Shown here: piece after piece, positions 1 to 11,904 of the stretch
Layout: each line of letters opens with the position of its first letter
Numbering within the stretch: position 1 is the stretch's first letter
NCBI GenBank assembly: GCA_013398615.1
Contig: VZSR01003803.1
Span: forward strand, 10,332,072-10,396,071
Source of the DNA: Brachypodius melanocephalos
Taxonomy: Eukaryota; Chordata; Aves; Passeriformes; Pycnonotidae
Length of the DNA stretch: 64,000 nucleotides
Reading direction: 5' to 3'
Made by a program: the position numbers and the translations under genes
Notes under the pieces: generated by a model
Database searches by the model: none
The model's input: only the letters and a program-made list of their open reading frames with translations
What the model was told of the DNA's origin: nothing

Positions 1-1340
1 GTAATAGCTTTGAAAAGATTTCATGTCTTCTGTAGCCCTGTTCCCAGGTTTGTAGATTTAAAGATAAAGAAACCATTCTGATATGATATAGTTTGACTTC
101 TTGCATTAATAAGCCAAACCATTTTGCTGTCTGACCTCCTGCTTTGTTTGTTTAAAAGCGTGGTATATTTTAGAAAAAGAAAAGATAAAAACTTGATTTT
201 AAAATACTGGGAAATAAATTTTACAGTATCTTGAGACAGAGAATCACCATCAATATTAGGTAATTCAAGTGATTAATGACAGTTTAATTTTTTTTTCCAC
301 CTCTGGATCTTGCGTTGTGAACGAACAGTAGTGGTTTATCAAGATCCTGTGCTTGGCCTTAAATATTTGGATGCAAGTAATCTGAGACTATTGGTTTGGA
401 TTTAGTAAGAGTTGTCCTCAAACCCTTGTATCTTCTACCTAATAACTTGTGTTATTTCTGTGATCAATTTCTTTGCACCTTTCAAAATGATGTCAGATTT
501 TTTTTGTCTTCAATACATTTGAGTTAGAAAACTGACATCTAAAATTTTAGAGAAATTCTAGGAATGTTTTACTACTAGTAGTATGAGATGGTTAGGATCT
601 GAGGTTTCAGACTCAGAATTTTTCATGATAATTCATGCTTTCTGTCTGGATGTTGCAGATACTACTTTACAAATAAAGCAACGAGTTTAAGTAAGACCAA
701 GAACAGTATGGTGTAGGTTGTCTGTGTGTAATACTGCCCAGATTTTTCTTTCTGGACTGCTCTGTGTTCTCTCCTCTGAGGCAAGATGTACTTGCCTTCT
801 CTTGACTTCAGCATCTGTATCCTTCAGCATGTTTTCAGCATGGGAACATTTTTCAAATTCTGTAAATTATTATTTTGTAAACAACTCAGGAGATATCACC
901 CAAGCATTGTTGTAAAGAATGAAATGCATCTTGATGCTGAAGCCTGAGAGCAGTAACTCGTGACTTGGCACCACAAAGATGGCGCATGAACTTCTTGTCA
1001 TCTACTGTGTTGCAGCTGGGCTCAACTCAGAACATATGTAAAAGATCAAATATCTTCCTTTGGTGGTTGAAGATTTCCCCTCAGTTTCCCAAGGCTGAAG
1101 TTCTGAGCAGCCATCATACATATGGGTCCTATGTAAATTCCTCTGCTCAGCCACCTGCACGATCAGAAGTTTATTGAAATATTTTAAGGATTTTATAAGG
1201 ACTGAACATTCTAGGTATGTAAAATTATTTCTTGTCTTCCCGAGTTACAGCTTGCCTTTAATCCTTTGTTAAGTTCAGCAGAACACCACTGATTCATATT
1301 GTTGACAGTGTTTCAAAACTGCCAGACCATGATCCTGGGG

Positions 1341-1395
<55 letters not shown>

Positions 1396-1815
1396 CATTT
1401 CTTCATGGGTAATTTCATTCCTTTTTGAGGTCTGGGTACACATATGCAGAGGACATACTTCCTCAATCTGATCATCTAAAAATCTCAACCCTTATTTTTT
1501 CTGTTTTTCTTTCCCACTCAGGAATTTTCCAACACCACTTCGTAAGTAGGGAAGATTCTGGCTTGCAGTGAGAAATGTGCAATGCAGAGTGGAGAACCCT
1601 TTATCCATTGCTGACCCTCTTGGTACTGAGTTTAGTTATGTTGTTGGAAAGTAAACTTGTCATATTTCCTCTTGATTTACCTGTATTTCACAGATATAGC
1701 AAAGTGAAGCTTTTTCAGTCATTTCACAATCAATAATTTAACATCATTAAATGGAAAAATCCAGAACATAAAAGTCAAAAATGCAAAACTCTGAGGCTCA
1801 GAGCTTTTATTGTAT
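1..1815. other. Unannotated AT-rich sequence
   Basis: No gene or recognisable transposon is visible apart from the long T tract listed separately. Short open frames here have no domain or repeat structure and look like chance. A sequence close to the YY1 site (AAGATGGCGC) lies near 977, but nothing around it resembles a promoter. Confidence 0.6.
1342..1395. repeat. Homopolymer T tract, 54 bases
   Basis: An uninterrupted run of 54 T, preceded by a C and followed by CATTTC. On the minus strand it is a poly(A) of unusual length. CR1 elements do not use poly(A) tails, so this is not a CR1 tail. It could be a slipped microsatellite or the tail of an unrecognised retrocopy inserted on the minus strand. 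No clear target-site duplication is visible. The exact length is likely to be polymorphic or assembly-dependent. Confidence 0.95.
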
Positions 1816-2595
1816 AGTCATAGAATGGTTTGAGTTGGAAAGAACAATAATGATCACTTATGGAAACCCCAGTGCCATGGGCAGGGACATCTTTCCCTAG
1901 ATCAGGTTACTCAAAGCCCTGTCCAACCTGACTTTCAACATTTACAGTAGTGGGACAACCAGAACTTCTATCAGTGACCTTTTCCAGTACTTCACCATCC
2001 TCACAATGGAAAAAAAACAAAACAATTATTCCTTACAACCAATGTGAACCTCCCCTCTTTTGCTTTAAAACCATTGCCCCTTGTCCTGTCATTACAGGTC
2101 CTGGTAAAAAGTCTCCCTCATCTTTCCTATAAGCCCTGTTTGGATATTGAAGGAAGTCAATAAGGTCCTCCCTGAGACTTTTCCAGTTTGAATATTTCCA
2201 GCTCTGTCAGCCTTTGTCCATAGGAGAGGTATACCAGCCCTTGGTCCATTTTCAGGGTCCATCTCTGAAGCTGCTCTAACAGATTGCTGTCTGTTTTGCA
2301 CTGTGGCCTCCAGAGCTGGATGCAGCACTTCAGGTGGGGTCTCAAAAAGGGGGGAAACACCTCCCCTGGCTTGCTGGCTGTGCTTCTTCTGATGCAGCTC
2401 AGGCTTTTTGCTCCATGAGCGCCTATTGACAGGTCATGTCTGTTTTTTCATTCAATGATATCCCCAAGTCCTTCTTCCCAGGGTTGCTCTCAATCCACTT
2501 ATTCCTCCAGTCCATATTGATACTGACCCAAATGCAGAGCCTTCCAGTCCCCCTTCTTGTTGTAAAATATACTCTGCACTTACAGTTTCGGTTTT
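1816..2595 (-). mobile_element. CR1 LINE fragment (3' part, 5'-truncated)
   Basis: Read on the plus strand, this opens with the reverse complement of the avian CR1 tail (catagaatggtttgagttgg). It then follows the CR1 order: a 'gccatgggcagggacatctt' block, 'caggttactcaaagccctgtccaacctg', 'cccttgtcctgtcattacaggtcc', 'tccagagctggatgcagcactt' and 'caggtggggtctc'. The order is collinear for about 780 bases, covering the 3' UTR and the end of the ORF2 region. It is 5'-truncated, as most CR1 copies are. Scattered substitutions and indels break any frame, so it is dead. Short open frames inside it are not genes. Confidence 0.95.
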
Positions 2596-4333
2596 GTTTT
2601 AACAAAGATTGTTTTAGATCATAAGAAAAACAGAACCCATATACAACTGATTAAAAAATATACAAGCAACCAGTTTTTCAAATGGAATTGATTTATAAAT
2701 ATTGGAGAAAGCACATGAAGCATACTTAAGATTTTATTTTAAATATATGCAGTTTTTAAATCAGCTTGATAAGAAAAAATATTTTGAATCTGCTTTGGAT
2801 GACAATGAGAGTCTTCAACTTATCCTAGGGGCACCGGTGGGAACGACTTATCTCAGGTCCCAGATTAATAGGAATACGTTCAGGCTGCCCAAATCTTCCT
2901 TGAGATCACATTGTCATACAGAGGAGTTGAGTTCACAGTTTTATGCACACAACACATTAACACAGACTAGTCAACTACCTGGCCTTGGTTAAGCAGAATT
3001 TATGCTGATACTGTGCTAATGACCTTGCACTATCATTAGACTAAATCAGTCTCCTGGGGGAGAACCCAACAAGGCATACTAATTCAATGCATTCCTAGGA
3101 AGTAGCATGTACAGTAAAATATATTTTGTCATTTATTGAGCTCGATTTTAATTCAGAAGTATTAAATTAAATACCAAGGCCTCTCCAGAGACCTCTAGAA
3201 TGGCAGAACAAGAAAAAAAATACAGTAGAAAAAGACAAGGAAAAGAAAGATTTTTGCACACCTACAGCAATTGTAGACATTTTAAAGTACTGATGTACTC
3301 AGTAAACAAATGTTGCAATAATCTGCTCTAAACATAGATTTAAAAACAAAACTTAGAAAGTAAACAAAACTTTGAGGTCTAAATCTGACAGACATTTACA
3401 GTCTGAGAGAAAAGCAGCTGCCACCAGAGGGTGCTTGATCTAAGAGGCCATTTTCATAATTAACTTGGGAAGTGTTGAGTTCCCCTTGCCCTTCTCCCAC
3501 TTCCAATGACTTTCTTTTTGCCCAGGAAGACAAATATGGATGATTAGCACAGACTTAGATGTCTAACTCAAGAAAACCTAAGTTACCAATCAAGAGTTAT
3601 AACCTTTCTGAAATAAAACACTTTATGAAACTTAATTCAGCCTCCTTTCTGCACATGTAGGGCATATGTTGTAATTACTACATGTGAAAACTACTTTTTT
3701 CAGAGAATTAAATATACCTAATGAAGATAAATCATGACTTTGCAGCACAAAGGGAGATAGTCTGTAGAACCTTTACTTCATTTGTTGCAGTGCTGAAAGT
3801 TATGAAGTGAGTGGAGCGGGAGGTGGATGGAAAAAAATACTGAATCCCTGAAGCAGCTGAGTGCCATGGAAGGGTTTCTGCACCCACCTGTGTGTTGTTA
3901 CACAGATGACACAAACCAGATTTCTCGCAGCTGGTCTTCAGCTCTACGTTTCTCATTTTCTGGATGCCCAGCTGGAGACAGTAGAGTCTCATTAGACGAA
4001 GTTCACAGCATGCATAACTATATTTAAAGTCAACAGTTGTTCTTAGCTGTTTCTTGAATATGTGTAGTGCTATATAATGCCAAGCATTATAAGCCTTAGT
4101 GTCTAGGACTAATGGAAACTTAATCTTTCTGCACCCCAATCTCATTTGAGAAAAGGGATGATGTGCTTCACTGTGCACTGTAGTACCCAAATTAAATGAC
4201 TGGTGTATGATCTGCCAAATAATATCTTGCATCTGACCACAGATATGTCTGTAGCATAGACAAAAATTGACAGTTTTTGAACAGGGTTAATATGTCTATC
4301 TAAGAATAAGCTGAGTTGCACCGTGGAAGTGCC

Positions 4334-4354
4334 TTTTTTTTTTTTTTTTTTTTT
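4334..4354. repeat. Homopolymer T tract, 21 bases
   Basis: A run of 21 T between GTGCC and CCCGG. No retrocopy body can be recognised on either side. Confidence 0.9.
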
Positions 4355-5723
4355 CCCGGTGAAACTAAAGGAAACACAAACTGCCTACTTCAGCTGTAGA
4401 CATCAGAGCTGCAGATATCTGGAGGCAGTACAGGTGAATTCTGCCTTTTGTGCTGACCTTCATTCTGGGCTCTGAATGAGGCAGAGACTAAAAGAAAAAA
4501 TAGTCTCTGATAACGTTATTTGTTATATTGTCTTTCTACTAGCTATGCACAAGAGACCAAACTAAGTTTGCACAGAATATTTTCTGAAAGTTTGGCATGG
4601 CAATTTTAATAGCAGTATAATAGTTAGTCAGTGGGAATGAAGAGACATCAGCCTGAGGCAGACACTTGGAATGTTGCATTTCAGTTCAAACAGTTAAAGA
4701 TTGAAAAGAGAGTTGAACAGTAGGAAAGGAGAACAAATTGATAATAGGTAATTTTACCAGCTCTCCTTGAGAAACTGTCATCATTTCTCAGTCCTGTGGC
4801 ATGCAACAGAGCTTGCAGGGCAGCCCTGTAAGGCTGTGCATGTCTCAGCTCTGGTAGCATGTTCAGCATTCCTCTGGAGTTAGTAAGGACATTTCATTTT
4901 CAAGAGTTTTCACAAAAATAGCCTAATCCTCAGAGCCTTTCACTGGGAGCTATCTAGGTGTTTGTTAACATTCACAGTGTAGAAACAGGGAAAACATCGA
5001 CTGCAATTATTTGTCTAGTGTCACATTGCACAAAATTATCAGGTAACAAATGGAAGAAACAGTCAGTATTTAATTCATTAGGCTGACATTCCTTACAAAG
5101 TTTTCTCTCTGTGTCTTCCTGGCAAGGCTGCACGTGGGCAATGACTTTGCATGCTGATGTTAAAGGCTTGTCTAAAACGAGAAGGACCTTGACTAAGCCC
5201 TGAAAATTGTGTGATATGATCATTTAAAACAGCTCAGGGATTACAGTGTCTGGCAGGAGGTGATTGTGCTACTTGATTCACAGTTCCTCAGACACAGTTT
5301 ATGTTAAGCTCACAAGGCATCTTTGAGGTGTCTTCCTGGTGTAAGTTTTGTGGATATTTTATGAGCAACAGAAAAGTCCTTCCATCTCGCCAAACATTAG
5401 ATACCATTGTACTTCCTTCCTAAGTTTCTTTTGTCTGCCCTTTGCTTGCTTAGAAGCTGCCCTGGATGGGGGAAGTCAGTAAGATCAGGCATTAGAGGCT
5501 CTGCTGTAGGGTCACTCTGGCTGCATTGCAATGAAAACTTGCCTTAAGCAGGGGTATGCCATGTGAGCTCTTTATTAGCCATTATGAACCCACTGAAGAG
5601 TGTATGAGAATTTGTGACCTTCCTAGGCAGGGCATGAACATTTAACATATTGTAAAAGGGCTTTGGAGGCATCAGTTCTGAGCCTGACCTGATTTTGTTT
5701 ACCACAGGACACCAGAAAACTGG

Positions 5724-5749
5724 TTTTGACCTTTAAATAAAGGTCAAAA
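5724..5749. repeat. Palindrome, 12-base arms, AA spacer
   Basis: The left arm TTTTGACCTTTA and right arm TAAAGGTCAAAA are exact reverse complements separated by two bases. The sequence is not part of a recognised transposon. Its arms resemble the palindrome at 19890-19917 (shared TTTTGAC...TTT core), which suggests either a common family or convergence in AT-rich DNA. Confidence 0.9.
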
Positions 5750-6664
5750 ACTGCCTACTAATTTTGGAAATCTGATTTTCAGAAGAGTGCATCAACTTCA
5801 GCCACAGTAGATATTCAGGCCTTACAATTGCATGTCTATTGGTGTTGCAGATTTTCTTGGGAAGGAAGAAGAAAAAGGGACCATGAACTTTTTAGTCATT
5901 CTGTTAACACTGACCAATTCAGCACATAATTAGATATATTTGCATTACTACCAATCTCCACCCACAGTTTAAATAAGGACCATGGGACTGCTCATTGAGT
6001 AACCAAGATTTTCTGGAGAACTGCTGTTTGTGTGGCTGTACTGGCAGCTACCTCATATCAAAAGTGACTGGAGGTGGGAATGAATTGTATTTATCAATCT
6101 GAATTTACCCAATGCTGACCTGCATGATGAAAAGTCACATTGTGGTGCTGTACACAGACAGCTGTTTTAAACTGAGCACCTCATGGCTCTGGTGCAGATC
6201 GAACACACCAAGCAAAAAACTTCAACAAAGACATCTACAGATATTTACCAATGAAAGAAATATCCCTTCTTAAAACTTCAGGACTATAGAAACTGCAGCT
6301 CTGTCTTCAGTCAGGTGTCAAAGTAAACTAATCTGGAGCAAAATCAGCTGAGTCACTGAGATCTGAAAAGAACAATTTGTAAAAGGAAAAATGATGAGTC
6401 TCTTTCTTGGATTAAAAGAAATAAAAGAGGCTTACTGCAGATTTTATGAAAGCATTCAAACAATGTTTTCTGATCAAATCTCACAGTTTTAACAGAGAAG
6501 GAATTGGTTTAGGTAATTGAAATGGAAGTTATGTGCCTATTTTTACTGTATTCTGACAGCTGACACTTTTACCTCTTCACACCTGCACAACACACATAGA
6601 GTCATATATTTGCATGAGAAAGATCCTATTTTATGTCACTCATTAGATCTAGTCAGTAATGCAG

Positions 6665-6795
6665 AGGACCTCAGTCCTAGTAATTTAGCTTTGTGACAGT
6701 GAGCAGGTAACCAGTCTATGATTTACAATCTGACTATTTTTCGATCACATTTTCTTTGCATTTTCAAAACAAAATAAGGATAATAACTCTCTACA
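6665..6795 (+). mobile_element. MIR-like ancient tRNA-derived SINE relic
   Basis: The stretch 'cctagtaatttagctttgtg' followed by 'acagtgagcaggtaacc' lines up with the conserved MIR core, where CTTACTAGCTGTGTGACC is followed by TTGGGCAAGTTAC. Further on, 'caaaacaaaataaggataat' aligns with the MIR segment around AAAATGGGGATAATAA. The spacing is somewhat longer than in the family, implying a small insertion. Divergence is high, as expected for a SINE fixed early in amniote history. The match is by eye from memory of the family consensus. Confidence 0.5.
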
Positions 6796-8394
6796 GACGC
6801 AATAATAATGCATTCTTCTAAATTCTGTCACTGAACACACAGAAGAAAAAGCAAATGAGGTGGAAGGAGCAATTCTCTGTCTGAAAATGCCCTTCGTAGT
6901 ATGTTATACTTTAAATAGTGTAAAGAGAGATTTAGATGAAAAATTAGAAGGCTTGCTCTTATATTAGGTGTTTGAGAAGCATGAAGGAAAAAAAAAAAAG
7001 AATCCAAGGAAGATGAGCATTCTTAGCTTGGAATCAGTACCTAATTGCAGAGGAAGGAGCTATAGTTTAAAGAAATAAATCAGCAATGGTAGTTTGCTAT
7101 TCATAAAAGTTGAACAGTAGGTGATTTTAGTGCTTGACTTCTGTTAGTATTTTCAGACACAGTCTCAATGTGATCGAGAGCTGAGCTGGTGTCCACGTAA
7201 TTGTTAGTTGTAGCCCCACTAGCCAATTATTAATGCATGTTGAACTACCATGCACAGCATTTATGTGCTACTTTACTTTTACCCTGAGCTTTAAGATACC
7301 CAAAGTGATCATTTTTCCCTTTCTGAGGGAATGATGGAAATGGCCTTGGGCTTATTTACAACCAGTACTGATTAATGAGCAGCAGTTTATTTGAAGTTCT
7401 TTGTTAAAACATTATTATTTATAAAATTGGAAATCCATCATGTTAGACATGCTTGGTTTGGTAAGAATATCTCACATTTTAGTAAATTAAGCTTTTGGGA
7501 GGTTACATCAATTTGTATCTTTCCAGAAGTACTGAATATCAAGTGACCATCTACCACTGGTAACAAGATGGGGTGTCCCAAAATGTTCCCATACCCACTG
7601 TCTTAGATAGAGTCTGTAATCAGTAAATTCAGACCCTGTGTAGTTCATACAGAGGTGACAAACAGGTGTAGTAAAATAATAATACATTTGTGCCTTCCTT
7701 TGATTTATAATTCACATCACCTTTGTTTTCCTACTAGCTCCCAAAATTCACATTTTCTTCCTTTTTTTGGTAGCTATTCTTGAACTTTGTTATGCACTTC
7801 TCAGGTTTTCTGAAGGCAAGTATATTGGCCTATGCTGCACTAATCTTCCATAATTGATTTGGGATGTGTGCCAGTCTCTTCTATTATTCTGTGCTGATAT
7901 CTTTATATGACTGGCTTTTATCCAAATGCTGTCATCTGTTGTATTCTCTTTATCCTTTTGCTCTCTTTGTGCTGAGAGACCATATTTTTAGCCTTTGAGT
8001 GTTGCCCCTTCTTCCCTTTAATTTGCAGTGTAAAAGGTACAAAGGGCACACTTTCCAAATATTGAGATCCCCATGCTTGGCCTTTCTAATATTTTTGCTA
8101 TTCTTTTGGTTAAGGCCGTTGTTGCATGTAGTTACTAAAATGACATTTAAAGGTTTTGTTCCTTTTATTCTGATTTAGTGCTTTGGTGAATTTATTTTCA
8201 TTGTCTTATTTTTTTTTCTCAGCATTTTACTTTGTATTTTCCACACTATTGTTGATTCATTAAAGGAAAGGATGTGATACATCATCCAAACACTGTATTC
8301 TCATCATGTTCCCATGGAGGTTTCTCATGAGGCAGCTCCTCTGTGACTGCTCTACCTGTCCATGTGCCCTGGCATGATAGGGCACAGACTTTTT

Positions 8395-9308
8395 AGGAGT
8401 TCAGTTGATAGAGTCCGTTGGGAGACAGACCTGAAGGGCAAAGTACTGCAGGAAGGCTGGACATTCTTCAAGAAGACCTAAAAGTCACAAGGGAAGGCTG
8501 TCCCCATGTGCCAAAGATAATCCAGAGGGGCTGGCTAAACAGAGAGCTTTATCTGGAACTCAGGAAGAAAAGGAGAGTTTATGAAACACTTTGAAAAAAG
8601 GGGCAGGCAACTCACAAGGACTGTGAGGATGTTGTGAGGTTATGAAGGGGAGAATTAGAAGAACAAAAGCCCAACCAGAATGTAATCTCTCTACTGCTAT
8701 AAAAGACAAGAAAAGAATGCTTTTTCAAATACATTGGCAAAAAAAAGAAGGGCCAAGGAGAATCTGCATCCTGTATTGGATGCAGGGGAACACTTAGTAA
8801 CAAAGGCTGAGAAAAAGGCTGAGGTACTTAATGCCTTCTTTGCCTCAGTCCGTAACACTAGGATAGGTTGTTTCCCAGGTACCCAATCCTCTGAGCTGGA
8901 AGACAGGGATGAGGAGCAGAGTGAAGTCCCTATAACCCATGGGGAAATTGTTCAGCAACTGCTACACCCCTTAGACACATGTAAGTCTATGCAGCTGGAT
9001 GGAGTTTTGAGTGGGGTGTGGATCAGTCTCTTCTCCTACGTAACAGGTGTCAGGACAAGAGGAAATAGCCTCAAACTGTGCCAGGGGAGGTTTGAATTGG
9101 ATATTGGGGAAAAAATTCCTCACCAAATGGGTTGTAAAGCACTGGAACAGGCTCCCCACAGCAGTGGTGGAGTCACTTTCCCTGAAGGTCTTTAAAAGAT
9201 ACGTAGATGTGGCACACAGGGACATGGTTTAGTGGAGCACTTGGCGTTCTGGGTAAAACTCCGTGATCTTAGATATCTATTCCGACTTAAACAATTCCAT
9301 GATTTCTG
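8395..9308 (+). mobile_element. CR1 LINE, 5'-truncated and internally deleted
   Basis: The first ~610 bases match the CR1 ORF2 linker between endonuclease and reverse transcriptase. They include the translated block AEVLNAFFASV and a 'CKSMQLDGV' segment corresponding to the family's HKSMGPDG. At about 9008 the sequence jumps to the CR1 3' tail ('gtgtggatcagtctcttctc', 'ggaggtttgaattggatatt', 'agcactggaacaggctcccc', 'cttagatatct'). It ends at a degenerate CCATGATTTCTG terminus. The whole reverse transcriptase region that normally lies between these parts is missing, so this copy could not move itself. Confidence 0.93.
8725..9010 (+). pseudogene. CR1 ORF2 remnant (pre-RT linker)
   Basis: An open frame starting near 8734 encodes a recognisable stretch of CR1 ORF2: a basic 'KKRRAKENLHPVL' segment, then KAEVLNAFFASV (from about 8812), then VQQLLHPLDTCKSMQLDGV. 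In intact CR1 this precedes the fingers and palm of reverse transcriptase. Here the frame runs straight into 3' tail sequence at about 9008. Frame disruption upstream of 8734 means no intact protein is encoded. It is a transposon relic, not a host gene. Confidence 0.85.
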
Positions 9309-10120
9309 TAAGACATGTTTTAAAAGAGATAACTTTATAATGAGCTTTAATGTAATGGAAAATCATCTTGGTTTTGTACTGGGGATAATTTTGTTTTCAT
9401 CTTCATTACAAGGCTTACATATGACTTCAAAGCTCATCATATATATATATGATTTCTTTTTGATTAAAGGAAAGAAGTTATTCCTAAACAAAAGAAAATT
9501 CCTGTGTTGCTTATATTTGATTTTTTAACGTGGTCCAGCTATTTCTTCATATGTCATCTGTTGCAAAATGAGCTCTGCTCTAGATAATATAGAAGAAAAC
9601 TAGTTCCTCGGTATCTTGCCATGAATTTTCAGCAGCAGTCTACAGAGGAAAAAAAAGTAAAATTCAGTTTAATTGTGGGCCAAGAGAAAAGCACATATAA
9701 TCAATATTCTCAATACATATTTTTTAGTTTTTAATCCAAATTCCAATGAAGCCATTTCTCATTTCAGACCATTAAACCTTGGATGATACAACAACCTTAT
9801 TCAGCACAGTGCATTATTATTCCCTTAGCCAAAAATGTGTGGCTAATTCAGTCAGTTGAACTAATATGATTGGTAGGCTGTATGTCAGGTTGACATTGAT
9901 AAACTAAGTATTTGCTGGAGAAGAGGGCTTCACGCACTTTATTTTTTTGGATTCATTATCAGTCAGATGCCTATCACCAACTTCGTGAAGACCTTGTAGC
10001 CATCCTCTCCTGTGTTCAGTTCATGGCATCATCAGTGATTCATTTCTTACTACTCTAAGACCCAATTATTTTCTATATGGAAAAGTTTTCATGGATGAAC
10101 CCAGCTGGCCCCTAGGCATG

Positions 10121-10138
10121 TGAGTGAGTGAGTGAGTG
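10121..10138. repeat. (GTGA)n microsatellite running into the gap
   Basis: About four and a half GTGA units are visible immediately before the N run. The repeat probably continues into the gap and may be why assembly stopped there. Confidence 0.85.
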
Positions 10139-10238
10139 NNNNNNNNNNNNNNNNNNNNNNNNNNNNNNNNNNNNNNNNNNNNNNNNNNNNNNNNNNNNNN
10201 NNNNNNNNNNNNNNNNNNNNNNNNNNNNNNNNNNNNNN
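10139..10238. other. Assembly gap, 100 N
   Basis: Exactly 100 N, the usual placeholder for a gap of unknown size. Open frames spanning it are meaningless. Confidence 0.99.
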
Positions 10239-11569
10239 AAAACTGGAAAACAGAGATTCTGTGTACACTGTTCTTTGAAAGTAGATCCACTATTTGCCCA
10301 TGTTATTCATGAGGAGTGATGCAAAGGCCAGGTTTAGGGTAAGCCAGCTGCTGTACACAGTAGGAATATTCCTAGTACCTCCTGCATTTCCAAGGGCATC
10401 CAAAGGCACTCTTATCTGCCGTGACAGCAGATACACCCCAGCAGAGTGTGTCTGCCTGTTTTCATATTTATTGCCCACCTTTGCAGTGGCATCACAGGAC
10501 TAATACCATGCATGCAAGAGAGAACAAAATTCTTAGAAGGTACTGATTTACCATTTATGAGGGAGAGTGGAATTTTTAGTCAATCCTCATTTTAACTACT
10601 TACAAGGACAAGGTAGATACCATATCCCACAGTAATATTATAAATATTTGGCTTTCTGTTATATAGCTGAAGCAACTTATACTTGCTAGCTAGTGTTCAA
10701 AAACTTTGAGAAGGCAGGAGATTATTATCCTGTGTAGACATGTATTAGCCCTGAACCCAAAGGCTGAAGTGTTTAGCTGATTTAGATCATGGATTTGAAT
10801 TTTCTGAGCAATTTGAAATTCAAGACATAGCACCACAGAAGATCAAATCCTTCTGCAGTCTATCCAAATGATTCAGTAGGCTATTTTGCCATCTTGTCCT
10901 ATGATTAACTATAGTGAGTAGTAATTAGCAAGGGTGCTTTAAGCTCTTGATTTAATGTGCTTTTTAAAAAGGTACAAGGTAAATGGAACCCTGGACAATC
11001 TTTCTGGCTTTCTCTTCTCTAGCATTTCAAAGGCACCTAGAAACTTGGCTTCTAAGTACTACTAAGCAGATTTTAGACCCAAAGGGCATGAGATACATAA
11101 AAATTAGTCTCGCTGTAACAGAAAATGGAAAGGGCAGATTGGCAGCATTACATCAGGGAACACCATTTCTTCAGCATAAAAGAGGAATAGAATGTGATAC
11201 CAGGTTGGACTATCTCTTAAAACTCTTAGACTTCATATGGCATTAATAAGTTAATTTTTCTCTCATGCTAGCATTATTATGTACAGCGGAAGAATATAAT
11301 GCTTTTGTGCATAATTTATTCTTTCCCCAAGCTAATCTCATATTCTGGGGAGAACTTTCAGAGTTCGACTCCAAATTTACAGGACCTGAAGAGATGTTGA
11401 AGTAAGTGTAGCTGGAGATACGTGAACGTGAGTAAAGCTGGCATGGAAAAAAGAAAAAAAAGCAGATAAGCAGGCAAAGCACCAGTATAACTCATTGCTG
11501 CAAAATGTACTGAGGCTAAGAATTCAAGAGGAAACAGAAAATACTGGATGATTTGTGAGTAAGCATACA

Positions 11570-11904
11570 GCAGCCTTGTAGTACCTAAAGACAACCTAGA
11601 TGGAAGCTGGAGAGGGATTTTTAAAAGGACATGTAGTGACAGCACATAGGGGAATAACTTTAAACTGACAGAGGTCAAGGTAAGATTAGCTATTAGAAGA
11701 AATCCTTCCCTGTGAAAGTGGTGAGGCACTGGAACAAGTTGTCCAGAGAAGTTGTGGATAGATGCCTCATGCCTGGAAGTGTTCAAGGTCAGGTTAGATG
11801 TGGTACTGGAGACATGGTGTAGTGGGAATTCGGCAGTGTTTGGTTAACAGTTGGACTGGATGGCCTTAGAGGTCTTTTTCAGCCTAAATGAATCTGTGAT
11901 TCTT
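11570..11904 (+). mobile_element. CR1 LINE 3' tail
   Basis: The order is the standard CR1 ending: 'cagccttgtagtacctaaag', 'gaagctggagagggattttt', 'ggacatgtagtgacagcaca', 'tttaaactgacagaggtcaa', 'ggcactggaacaagttgtcc', 'tggactggatggccttagag' and a terminal TGAATCTGTGATTCT. The copy is severely 5'-truncated and keeps only the region after the coding sequence. An antisense open frame of 142 codons over this copy is incidental. Confidence 0.95.

Larger units (their letters stand above)
2596..8394. other. Unannotated AT-rich sequence, 5.8 kb
   Basis: No recognisable gene. The stretch holds a T21 run, a 26-base palindrome and one MIR-like relic, listed separately. A 166-codon minus-strand open frame at 3732-4232 is the longest non-repeat frame in the window. 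It has no recognisable motif, signal peptide or splice context and is not called as a gene. The 7.7-8.3 kb part is T-rich on the plus strand with no recognised family. Confidence 0.6.
9309..11569. other. Unannotated sequence with one scaffold gap
   Basis: No gene seen. It includes the N gap at 10139-10238. Near 11020-11080 the phrase 'catttcaaaggcacctagaa' resembles an old amniote interspersed repeat that carries a TCAAAGGCACCTAA motif, but the match is too short to call. Confidence 0.6.

Noticed and set aside
11363..11372. GTTCGACTCC, a B-box-like word suggesting a tRNA or SINE
   Set aside because: No A box lies at the right distance and the surrounding bases do not fold into a cloverleaf. 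Nothing SINE-like follows.
11358..11786. 142-codon minus-strand open frame, leucine- and phenylalanine-rich
   Set aside because: It runs antisense into a CR1 3' tail. The hydrophobicity comes from reading purine-rich sequence in reverse, and no domain is visible.
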